Shown here in pieces: positions 15,393 through 22,305 of a stretch of 64,000 nucleotides of DNA. The position numbers and the translations under genes are program-made. Below the pieces are notes generated by a model that was given only the letters and a program-made list of their open reading frames with translations, did no database searches and was not told the DNA's origin. Source of the stretch: CAZABC01 sp964483405 (GTDB lineage Bacteria; Chloroflexota; Limnocylindria; Limnocylindrales; CSP1-4); NCBI GenBank assembly GCA_964483405.1, contig CAZABC010000001.1:206835-270834 (forward strand), in the 5' to 3' direction. Position 1 is the first letter of the stretch, and every line of letters begins with the position of its first letter.

Positions 15393-16676
15393 TCACCGCC
15401 CGGCCGCCGCGGCCTTGCGGCGCAGGAGCGGGACGAGGTCGGCGACCGGGACCGTCTTCTGCGAGGCCGCCCCGAGGTCGCGGAGCTGGATCTGCCCGTC
15501 GGCGAGCTCGTCGCCGACGATGACCGCATAACGGGCGCCGTCGCGGACCGCCGCCTCGAGCTGGCGGCCGAGCTTGCGCGACGACAGCTCGGCGCCGACG
15601 GCCAGGCCCTCCGCGCGCAGCTCCGTGGCGATCCGCAGCCGGGTCGCGGTGTCGGCCGGGTCGGCCCCGACGACGATCGCGAGCGGCGCCGGGTCGGCCG
15701 GCGGGGCGACCCCGGCTTCGTCGAGGGCGAGGACGACCCGGTCGATCCCGATCGCGAAGCCGATGCCGGGTGTCGGGCGCCCGCCGAGCAGCTCGACGAG
15801 GCCGTCGTACCGGCCGCCGCCGCCGAGCGCCGACTGCTGCCCTTCCGCCCCGACCCGGTAGTACTCGAATGCCGTCCGAGTGTAGTAGTCGAGGCCGCGG
15901 ACGAGCGACGGCTCGACGCGGTAGGCGACGCCGACGGCGTCGAGATGCGCCCGCACGGCGGCGAAGTGCGCCGCACAGGCGTCGCAGAGGTGGTCGGTGA
16001 TCCGAGGCGCGACCGCGTTGACCGCGGCCATGGCCGGGTCCTTCGAGTCGAGCAGGCGGAGCGGGTTCGTGTCGAGCCGGGCCAGGTCGGGCGGCGGCAG
16101 CCGGTCGAGCCGGTCGCGGTAGAACGCGACCAGCCGCGCGAGGTAGGCCGGACGGCACGCCGGATCGCCGATCGAGTTGAGGCGGACCTCCACGTCGCCG
16201 AGCCCCGCGTCGGCGTAGAAGCGCGCGCCGAGCTCGACGATCTCCGCGTCGATCGCGGGCCCCGGGTCGCCGACGGCCTCGACGTCCCACTGGCGGAACT
16301 GGCGGTAGCGGCCGGCCTGCGGCCGGTCGTAGCGGAACATCGGGCCGATGAGGGTGAGCTTCACCGGCTGCGGCCAGGTCTGGAGGCCGTGCTGGACGTA
16401 CGCCCGCATGATCCCGGCCGTCGCCTCGGGTCGGAGCGCCCAGGTCTCGGCTTCCTCGGACCGCGGCGCCAGCCGGAAGAGCTCCTTCTCGACGATGTCG
16501 GTCACCTCGCCGACGCCACGCTCGAAGACCGCGCTCTGCTCGAACAGCGGCGTCTCGATCTCGCGGTAGCCGTAGCGGGCGGCGAGGTCGGCCGCCAGGC
16601 GCTCGACGCGGGACCAGACCGGCCGCTCGGCCGGCAGGAGGTCGCGTGTGCCCCGGGGGGCGCGGAAGGCGGGCAT
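15393..16676 (-). CDS. hisS: Histidyl-tRNA synthetase
   Basis: 427 residues, the usual bacterial length. Class II motif 1 region is FRAPRGTRDLLPAE to YREIETPLFE. Motif 2 is RPEATAGIMRAY and FRYDRPQAGRYRQFRQWDVE. The His-specific loops are LVRGLDYYTRTAFE, and motif 3 lies in PGIGFAIGIDRV. The C-terminal anticodon-binding domain follows from about residue 325. The ATG at 16674-16676 is supported by the family start MPAFRAPRGTRD and by TAGACT 8 bases upstream. There is no Shine-Dalgarno sequence. The frame continues far upstream but that stretch lies opposite a real plus-strand gene. Confidence 0.96.
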   Translation of the reverse strand: MPAFRAPRGTRDLLPAERPVWSRVERLAADLAARYGYREIETPLFEQSAVFERGVGEVTDIVEKELFRLAPRSEEAETWALRPEATAGIMRAYVQHGLQTWPQPVKLTLIGPMFRYDRPQAGRYRQFRQWDVEAVGDPGPAIDAEIVELGARFYADAGLGDVEVRLNSIGDPACRPAYLARLVAFYRDRLDRLPPPDLARLDTNPLRLLDSKDPAMAAVNAVAPRITDHLCDACAAHFAAVRAHLDAVGVAYRVEPSLVRGLDYYTRTAFEYYRVGAEGQQSALGGGGRYDGLVELLGGRPTPGIGFAIGIDRVVLALDEAGVAPPADPAPLAIVVGADPADTATRLRIATELRAEGLAVGAELSSRKLGRQLEAAVRDGARYAVIVGDELADGQIQLRDLGAASQKTVPVADLVPLLRRKAAAAGR

Positions 16677-16684
16677 CGCCAGCG

Positions 16685-16690
16685 AGTCTA
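16685..16690 (-). promoter_or_regulatory. -10 element of hisS (predicted leaderless)
   Basis: TAGACT on the minus strand, 8 bases before the hisS ATG, no Shine-Dalgarno sequence. A weak -35 (ACCGAC) lies 17 bases upstream. Confidence 0.5.
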
Positions 16691-16749
16691 GCGGGTCGGC
16701 CGGCCGCGTCGGTGGGCCGGACGGCCCGCCCACGGTGCGCCACACGCCC

Positions 16750-16779
16750 TTGCCGCGACGCCGGTCGGGGCCGTAGCGT
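16750..16779 (+). promoter_or_regulatory. Promoter of the one-carbon module (predicted leaderless)
   Basis: TTGCCG at 16750-16755, 18-base spacer, TAGCGT at 16774-16779, then 8 bases to the ATG at 16788. No Shine-Dalgarno sequence is present. It lies back to back with the hisS promoter in a 111-bp divergent region. Confidence 0.5.
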
Positions 16780-16787
16780 CGCGGCCG

Positions 16788-18428
16788 ATGGGCGATCTCA
16801 TCCACGCCGGCCGCCGCACTCCGTTGGCCGCCGGCCGGACGCTCTTCGACTCGACCGACGAGCTCGACGGGATCGTCCCCGACACCTGCCGCCGGACGGG
16901 GCGCTGTCGCGAGTGCGTCGTCGAGGTCCGGGCCGGCGGCGAGGCGCTCGGCCCCACGACGGCCGCCGAGGCGTACCTCCGGCCGCCGTTCCGGCTGGCC
17001 TGCCAGGCGACCATCGAGGACGCGGCGGCCGACGTCGAGGTCGCGGTCGTCCGGCGGCAGCTCCAGATCGTCTCGACGGCCGGCGGCGACCCGGCGATCG
17101 ACCGGCCGTTCGACCTCGACCCGCCGGTCGCCCGCGACGACGACGGGGCCGCGCGGCGTGACGGACACCGGCTCGAGGTCCCCGACGGCCCGCTGCTCGG
17201 CCTCGCGATCGACCTCGGGACGACGACGATCGCCCTGGCCCTCCTCGACCTTGAGACCGGCGCCGTCCGCCACCGGGCCGCGCTCGAGAACCCGCAGCGG
17301 TTCGCCGGCAGCGACGTCATCGCCCGGATCGAGTACGCCCGGGCCGACGCGGACGGCGAGCTCCGTCGCTGCGTCCGGCGGGCGATCGACCACGAGCTCC
17401 GCGTCGCGTACGCCGGTCTCGGCATCGACCGACGCTCGGTCGTCGAGGTCGTGGTCGTCGGTAACCCGACGATGCGCGACCTCTTCCTGGGACTCGACGT
17501 CGCGGGGCTCGGGACCCGGCCCTTCCGCTCGGTCGCCGAGACCGCGCTCCGGGCCGGCCTGCGCCGCTCCACCGTCGTGATCCGGCGGGCCCACGAGACC
17601 GGGCTCCTCGTCCACCCCGAGGCCCGGGTCGTCGGCGGCCCGCTCGTCGGCAGCCACGTCGGGGCGGACATCGCCGCGGACGTCCTCGCCGTCGACATGG
17701 CCGGCGGACCGCTCGTCTCGATGCTCATCGACATCGGCACGAACAGCGAGATCGTCGCCCGGGCCGGCGACCGCTGGCTCGCCGCGTCGAGCCCCGCCGG
17801 CCCCGCCTTCGAGGGCGGCGGCGTGGGTGGCGGGATGCCGGCGGTCGACGGGGCCATCGGGGCCGTCCGCTCGGGCGACGGCGGCTTCGACGTCACCGTG
17901 ATCGGCGGCGGCGAGCCCGAGGGGATCTGCGGCTCGGGGTTGATCGACCTCATGGCCGAGCTCCTGCGCTCGGGCCGACTCCGACGCGACGGGTCGTTCG
18001 CCGACGGGGGCCGCGGGCTCGACGTCGTCCCCGGCCGGGTCCACCTCGCCCGGCGCGACGTCGCCCTGCTCGCCCAGGCGAAGGCGGCCAACTCGTCCGG
18101 CCAGGACATCCTGCTCGACCGGCTCGGCATCCGGGCGGACGACGTCGAGCGGATCTGGCTGGCCGGCGGCTTCGCGTCGTACGTCGACCCCGAGCGGGCG
18201 ATCGACATCGGGCTCCTGCCACCGGTCCCGCTCGAGCGGATCGCCAGGGTCGGCAACGCCTCCCTCGCCGGCGCGTCCCGCCTGCTGGTATCACGGCGCG
18301 CGCGAGCCGAGCTCGAGCGCATCGTGGCGGGCATCGAGCACGTCGAGCTCGAGCTCGATCCGTCGTTCATGGACCGGTTCATCGACGGCTGTCGCTGGGA
18401 GCCGCGACCGCCGGGAAGGAGCCCGTGA
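16788..18428 (+). CDS. RACo-like corrinoid activation protein (2Fe-2S ferredoxin plus ASKHA/DUF4445)
   Basis: 546 residues. The N-terminal 85 residues are a [2Fe-2S] ferredoxin domain with the C-x5-C-x2-C...C pattern (DTCRRTGRCRECVVEV, then RLACQ). From about 140 the protein is the ASKHA ATPase domain of DUF4445: AIDLGTTTIALALLDL, VVVGNPTMRDLFLG, IDIGTNSEIV, GICGSGLIDLMAELL and WLAGGFASYVD. RACo proteins use ATP and low-potential electrons to return oxidised Co(II) corrinoid proteins to Co(I). It is translationally coupled (GTGA) to the reductase downstream, and a pterin-binding methyltransferase follows, which fits corrinoid methyl transfer. No corrinoid-binding protein is in the window, so its partner must be encoded elsewhere. 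Confidence 0.88.
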   Translation: MGDLIHAGRRTPLAAGRTLFDSTDELDGIVPDTCRRTGRCRECVVEVRAGGEALGPTTAAEAYLRPPFRLACQATIEDAAADVEVAVVRRQLQIVSTAGGDPAIDRPFDLDPPVARDDDGAARRDGHRLEVPDGPLLGLAIDLGTTTIALALLDLETGAVRHRAALENPQRFAGSDVIARIEYARADADGELRRCVRRAIDHELRVAYAGLGIDRRSVVEVVVVGNPTMRDLFLGLDVAGLGTRPFRSVAETALRAGLRRSTVVIRRAHETGLLVHPEARVVGGPLVGSHVGADIAADVLAVDMAGGPLVSMLIDIGTNSEIVARAGDRWLAASSPAGPAFEGGGVGGGMPAVDGAIGAVRSGDGGFDVTVIGGGEPEGICGSGLIDLMAELLRSGRLRRDGSFADGGRGLDVVPGRVHLARRDVALLAQAKAANSSGQDILLDRLGIRADDVERIWLAGGFASYVDPERAIDIGLLPPVPLERIARVGNASLAGASRLLVSRRARAELERIVAGIEHVELELDPSFMDRFIDGCRWEPRPPGRSP

Positions 18429-19969
18429 CCGCGCGACCCGACCTGCGGACCCGCCTCGTCGAGCCAGGCGCCTTCGTCACCGCCGTCGAGCTCGTTCCCT
18501 GGCACGGGACGACCGCCGCGCCCGAGAGCCGGGCGCCGGTCGACCTCGCCCACGAGCTCGCGGGCCACCCGGCGATCGACGTCCTGTCGGTGACCGACAA
18601 CGCCGGCGGCCACGCGATGGCAAGCCCCGAGATCCTCGCCCGCGACATCGTCGCTCGCGGGGGTCGGGCGATCGTCCACGTCGCCTGTCGCGACCGGAAC
18701 CGGAACGAGCTCCTCAGCCTGGGCTGGCGGCTCGCCTCGGAGGGCCTCTCGACGATCCTGGCCCTGTCCGGCGACTACCCGGCCGAGGGGTACGCCGGCG
18801 TCGCCCGGCCGGTCTTCGACCTCGACTCGGTCGGGCTGCTCGAGATGTACCGCCGCGAGGGCCTCCTCGCCGGCGACGACGCGCTCTTCCCGGGCGTGGC
18901 CGTCAACAACCACAAGCGCCACGAGCGCGAGGTGATGCCGCAGTACTTCAAGCTCGAGCTGAAGATCCGGACCGGGGCCCGGTTCGTCATCGGCCAGGTC
19001 GGCTACGACGCCCGGAAGCAGGACGAGCTCATCCGGTACCTGCGCCATCGCGGTCTCGCGGTGCCGGTCCTCGCCAACGTCTTCAAGCTCACCCGGCCGG
19101 TCGCCCGGGCGTTCAACGCCGGCCGGATCCCGGGGGTCACGGTGACCGATGCCCTCCTGGCCATCGCCGAGCGCGAGGCGGCCGCGCCGGACAAGGGCCG
19201 GGCCTTCTTCGAGGAGCTGGCCGCGCGCCAGATCTCGATCGCCCGCGGACTCGGCTACGCGGGCGCCTATCTCGGCGGGGTCCACGACGTCGCCGGCATC
19301 GAGCGCATCCTCGCCCGGGCCGCCGCCCACGGTCCCGACGACTGGCGGGCGTTCGCCGGCGAGCTCCGCTTCGGCTGGCCCGACGAGTTCCACTACTTCA
19401 CCGCGGACCCCGAGACGGGGCTCTCGACCGACACGGTCGACCCGCGCTACCGGCGCTCGACGAGCGCGGCCGCCCGCCGCCGGGCGCGAGCCGGCGTCGA
19501 GCTCGCCTACCACGCCAACCGGCTGGTCCATGCGGCGGCGTTCGAGCCCGGGACGCCCGGCTTCCGGCTCGGGGCGGCGGTCTACGGCGCGGCCGAGAAG
19601 TACCGGGTCGCCCGCCCGCTCCACGTCCTCGAGCAGGCGGTGAAGATCCCGATGTTCGACTGCCGCGATTGCGGCGACTGCTCGCTGCCCGACATCGCCT
19701 ACCTCTGCCCCGAGTCCAGGTGCGCCAAGAACCAGCGGAACGGGCCGTGCGGCGGGACGAGGGAGGGCGAGTGCGAGGTGCCCGGCCGCCCGTGCATCTG
19801 GGCCCGGGCCTACCGGCGCCTCAAGCCGTTCGGCGAGGAGGACGCGATCCTCCACCGGCCGGTCGTCGTGACCGACCACGCCCTGCGCCGGACGAGCGCC
19901 TGGGGCAACACCTACCTCGGGCGAGACCACGGGGCGCGCGCCCGGCGCGTCACCACGAGCGGAGGCTGA
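18425..19969 (+). CDS. Methylenetetrahydrofolate reductase with Cys-rich C-terminal (MTHFR_C) domain
   Basis: 514 residues. The N-terminal 300 residues are a MetF-type TIM barrel: VTAVELVPW, VLSVTDNAGGHAMAS, ILALSGDYPAEGY, and FVIGQVGYDARK with VPVLANVFKLT. The C-terminal region carries nine cysteines in about 60 residues (FDCRDCGDCSLPDIAYLCP, CAKNQRNGPCGG, then CEVPGRPC). This is the MTHFR_C module, thought to bind metal or an Fe-S cluster and found in corrinoid and acetogenic C1 pathways. It would interconvert methylene- and methyl-THF. It starts at a GTG overlapping the RACo stop and ends 3 bp before the methyltransferase. It differs from ordinary methionine-pathway MetF in length and in the extra domain. 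Confidence 0.88.
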   Translation: MTARPDLRTRLVEPGAFVTAVELVPWHGTTAAPESRAPVDLAHELAGHPAIDVLSVTDNAGGHAMASPEILARDIVARGGRAIVHVACRDRNRNELLSLGWRLASEGLSTILALSGDYPAEGYAGVARPVFDLDSVGLLEMYRREGLLAGDDALFPGVAVNNHKRHEREVMPQYFKLELKIRTGARFVIGQVGYDARKQDELIRYLRHRGLAVPVLANVFKLTRPVARAFNAGRIPGVTVTDALLAIAEREAAAPDKGRAFFEELAARQISIARGLGYAGAYLGGVHDVAGIERILARAAAHGPDDWRAFAGELRFGWPDEFHYFTADPETGLSTDTVDPRYRRSTSAAARRRARAGVELAYHANRLVHAAAFEPGTPGFRLGAAVYGAAEKYRVARPLHVLEQAVKIPMFDCRDCGDCSLPDIAYLCPESRCAKNQRNGPCGGTREGECEVPGRPCIWARAYRRLKPFGEEDAILHRPVVVTDHALRRTSAWGNTYLGRDHGARARRVTTSGG

Positions 19970-19972
19970 TCG

Positions 19973-21040
19973 ATGCGGACCGGACGCGACGGGCGGAGCC
20001 TACTCGTCATCGGCGAGAACGTCCACGCGACGCGGGTCGTCAAGCGCGACGGCGGGCGCGTGGGTCCGGGCCCGGACGGACGGCTCGCGATCTCGTTCAC
20101 GACCGCCGACGGCGCGCCCGCGAGCCTGCCGCTCCATCCCGCCGTCGCGGCCGACGCGATGGCGAGCGGCAGGGTCCGCCACGTCCGCTCGGCGCTCCTC
20201 ACCGCCCTCGCGGCGGAGGCCCCCGGCGCCGGCACCGACGAGCGCGCCGACGGGACCCTCGCCAGGGCGTATCTCGCCGCGATGGTCGTCCGCCAGGTCG
20301 CCGCCGGGGCCGACTGGCTCGACGTCAACGTCGACGAGGTCGCCGACGACCCGGCGGTCCGGGTCGCGGCGATGCGGCTCGCCGTGGCGATCGTCGGCGA
20401 CGCGTCCAAGAAACCGGTGTCGCTCGACTCATCGGACGCGGAGCTGCTCCGGATCGGGCTCGAGTCGTTGCCGACCGGCGACCCGCCGGCGCTCCTCAAC
20501 TCCGCGACCCTCGAGCGGCCCGACGTCCTCGACCTGGCCGCGGCACACGACGCGTCGGTCGTCCTCTCGGCGGCCGCGGACACCGACCTGCCGGCGACCG
20601 CCGACGCGAAGGTCGACGCGGCCGCCCGGGTCATCGAGGCCGCGACCGGCCGCGGCATCGGCCTCGAGCGGCTCCACATGGACGTCCTCGTCCTGCCGGT
20701 GGCCGTCGACCCGGCGGCCGGCGCGTCGTTCCTCGAGGCCGTCGGGCGCCTCCGGGAACGGTACGGGCCGGCGCTCCACCTCACCGGCGGCCTGTCGAAC
20801 GTCTCGTTCGGCCTGCCGGCACGCCGACTCCTCAACGACACGTTCATCGACCTCGCGATCACGGCCGGCCTCGACAGCGCGATCGTCGACCCGATCGCGA
20901 CCGACTGGGCGAAGGCGCTCGACCCCGACCGCGACGATGCCGCCTACCGGCTCGCGGCCGACGCGCTGACCGGGCGCGACGCGTACTGCATGGCCTTCGT
21001 GGCGGCCCACCGGGCGGGCACGCTGGTCGCCGGCGGCTGA
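19973..21040 (+). CDS. Pterin-binding methyltransferase (methyl-THF:corrinoid type)
   Basis: 355 residues with the dihydropteroate-synthase-like TIM barrel of AcsE/MtgA/MtvB-type enzymes. Motifs are VIGENVHATR, WLDVNVDEV, PVSLDSSDAELL, LLNSATLERPDVL, LTGGLSNVSFGLPARRLLND and DSAIVDPIATDW. These enzymes move a methyl group between tetrahydrofolate and a corrinoid protein. A 40-residue insertion near the N-terminus (residues about 15-60) is longer than in small AcsE proteins. Third in the plus-strand operon, 3 bp after the reductase. Direction (methyl-THF synthesis or demethylation of an external methyl donor) cannot be told from sequence. Confidence 0.85.
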   Translation: MRTGRDGRSLLVIGENVHATRVVKRDGGRVGPGPDGRLAISFTTADGAPASLPLHPAVAADAMASGRVRHVRSALLTALAAEAPGAGTDERADGTLARAYLAAMVVRQVAAGADWLDVNVDEVADDPAVRVAAMRLAVAIVGDASKKPVSLDSSDAELLRIGLESLPTGDPPALLNSATLERPDVLDLAAAHDASVVLSAAADTDLPATADAKVDAAARVIEAATGRGIGLERLHMDVLVLPVAVDPAAGASFLEAVGRLRERYGPALHLTGGLSNVSFGLPARRLLNDTFIDLAITAGLDSAIVDPIATDWAKALDPDRDDAAYRLAADALTGRDAYCMAFVAAHRAGTLVAGG

Positions 21041-21089
21041 CGCGCCGCAGGCGGATGCGGCGGCGGTCGCAGCGCGCGCCCGGGGCCGC

Positions 21090-21839
21090 TCAGACCGGCG
21101 GCGGCGGCCCGAGCGGCTCGGTCCGGACGACGCCCTCGTCCCAAGCCGCGACGATCCGCTCGCCGGGCCGGGCCACGAGGAAGTCGTCGGCCCAGTCGCC
21201 GTCGACGAGACGGCGCACGAGGATCGCGTCGCCGACCAGCCGCTCGAACGTCCAGCCGTTGGCCGCGGCATCGGCCATCGCCCGAGCCTCGACCGCCGAG
21301 CCGTCGCCGACGCCGAGCTCGATGAAGGCCGCCCGCCGGTAGTGGCGCCGCCACTCCCCCATCGCCTCCATCAGGTAGTCGGCGTTCTCCTGGCCGTAGC
21401 GCTCGACATAGGCCGCGTACGTCGCCGCCCGGGCCTCGTCGGACTCCGCCCCGAGCCCGATACCCGACCCGTCGCTCCGCTCTATGAAGTCCTGGGTGTA
21501 CCAGTAGGTCCCCGGGTGATCGGCGACCGCGGCGGCGTACCGGTCGCGACCGCCGAGGAAGACGGTGATGCAGTCGTGGGCCCGCGGCAGGACCACCGGG
21601 ACCTGGCGAGGGACGAGGCCGGCCGTCCCGCCGCCGCACAGCCCGTACGCGAGGCCCACGGCGTCGTACTCGTCGGCCGACGTGGCGTCGAGCTCCGCCT
21701 GGAGCCGGTCCCGCAGCCCGCCGGGGCGATCGTGGAGACCCTGGCGGAGGAGCGTCACGTCGACGACGTGGGGCGATCGCGCGGCCGCGAGGTAGAGCGG
21801 CCGGGCGAGGACCTCGCAGGCGACGATCCGGAGTCGCAC
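21090..21839 (-). CDS. DUF1638 family protein
   Basis: 249 residues from a GTG at 21837-21839, two bases after the stop of the preceding small membrane protein gene. The start MRLRIVACEVLARPLYLAA, the YDAVGLAYGLCGGG segment, RAHDCITVFLGGRDRYA and PGTYWYTQDFIER match DUF1638. Members of this family are commonly found beside corrinoid-dependent methyltransferase genes, and here the RACo/reductase/methyltransferase operon converges on it, 49 bp away. It is nonetheless transcribed with rel. Cysteines in CEVLA, GLCGG and HDCI are conserved-looking and could bind metal. Biochemical role unknown. Confidence 0.82.
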   Translation of the reverse strand: MRLRIVACEVLARPLYLAAARSPHVVDVTLLRQGLHDRPGGLRDRLQAELDATSADEYDAVGLAYGLCGGGTAGLVPRQVPVVLPRAHDCITVFLGGRDRYAAAVADHPGTYWYTQDFIERSDGSGIGLGAESDEARAATYAAYVERYGQENADYLMEAMGEWRRHYRRAAFIELGVGDGSAVEARAMADAAANGWTFERLVGDAILVRRLVDGDWADDFLVARPGERIVAAWDEGVVRTEPLGPPPPV

Positions 21840-21841
21840 CG

Positions 21842-22291
21842 TCAGGGCCGCGCGCCGAGCAGCGCGAGGATGACGACCCCGGCGACCGAGACGCCAGCGG
21901 TCGCCCCGAGTCGCACCGCGGGCGGATAGGGGGACCGGACGGCGAGCCGCGCGACCATGACCCCGGCCGCGCCGAGGATCGCGCCGATCGGCGGGAGGAC
22001 GGTCAGGAACGCGAGGGGCAGGACGACGAGGAGCAGCTCGAGGAGCGTCAGCCGGGGTTCGACCGGGTACTCGCGGTCGTCGATGCGGGCGCGTAGCCCC
22101 ATGAACGCCGAGTGGAGCGTGAGCGGTCGCTCGGTGCCGTCGGCGAGCGGGATCGGGAACGTCGGCCGGCCCCGCTCGCGGCGCGGGACGACGAGGGCCC
22201 CCTCGACCCGGACGCGCGGGCCGCGGAGCAGGTCGGGCTCGACCTCGACCGGCGGGCAGCCGGGCGTCTCGGGCCGGATCGTCGTCCGCAT
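21842..22291 (-). CDS. Membrane protein of unknown function (149 aa)
   Basis: 149 residues. Residues 1-85 are soluble and beta-rich (VEVEPDLLRGPRVRVEGALV). They are followed by two hydrophobic segments, about 86-118 (LLELLLVVLPLAFLTVL and PIGAILGAAGVMVARLA) and about 128-146. The ATG at 22289-22291 is 14 bp after the rel stop, with GAGGCG as ribosome site. DUF1638 follows 2 bp after its own stop, so rel, this gene and DUF1638 form one transcript. Not recognised. Confidence 0.75.
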   Translation of the reverse strand: MRTTIRPETPGCPPVEVEPDLLRGPRVRVEGALVVPRRERGRPTFPIPLADGTERPLTLHSAFMGLRARIDDREYPVEPRLTLLELLLVVLPLAFLTVLPPIGAILGAAGVMVARLAVRSPYPPAVRLGATAGVSVAGVVILALLGARP

Positions 22292-22305
22292 CGTCGGCGC
22301 CTCGG

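Noticed and set aside
4683..16787. T-box riboswitches before alaS, aspS and hisS
   Set aside because: The starts are immediately downstream of -10 hexamers, so there is no leader to hold a T-box, and no specifier or antiterminator sequence is visible.
16688..19930. A 1,080-codon minus-strand frame opposite the one-carbon operon
   Set aside because: Antisense to RACo and the reductase, both of which have clear motifs; its translation is repetitive Arg/Ser/Pro.
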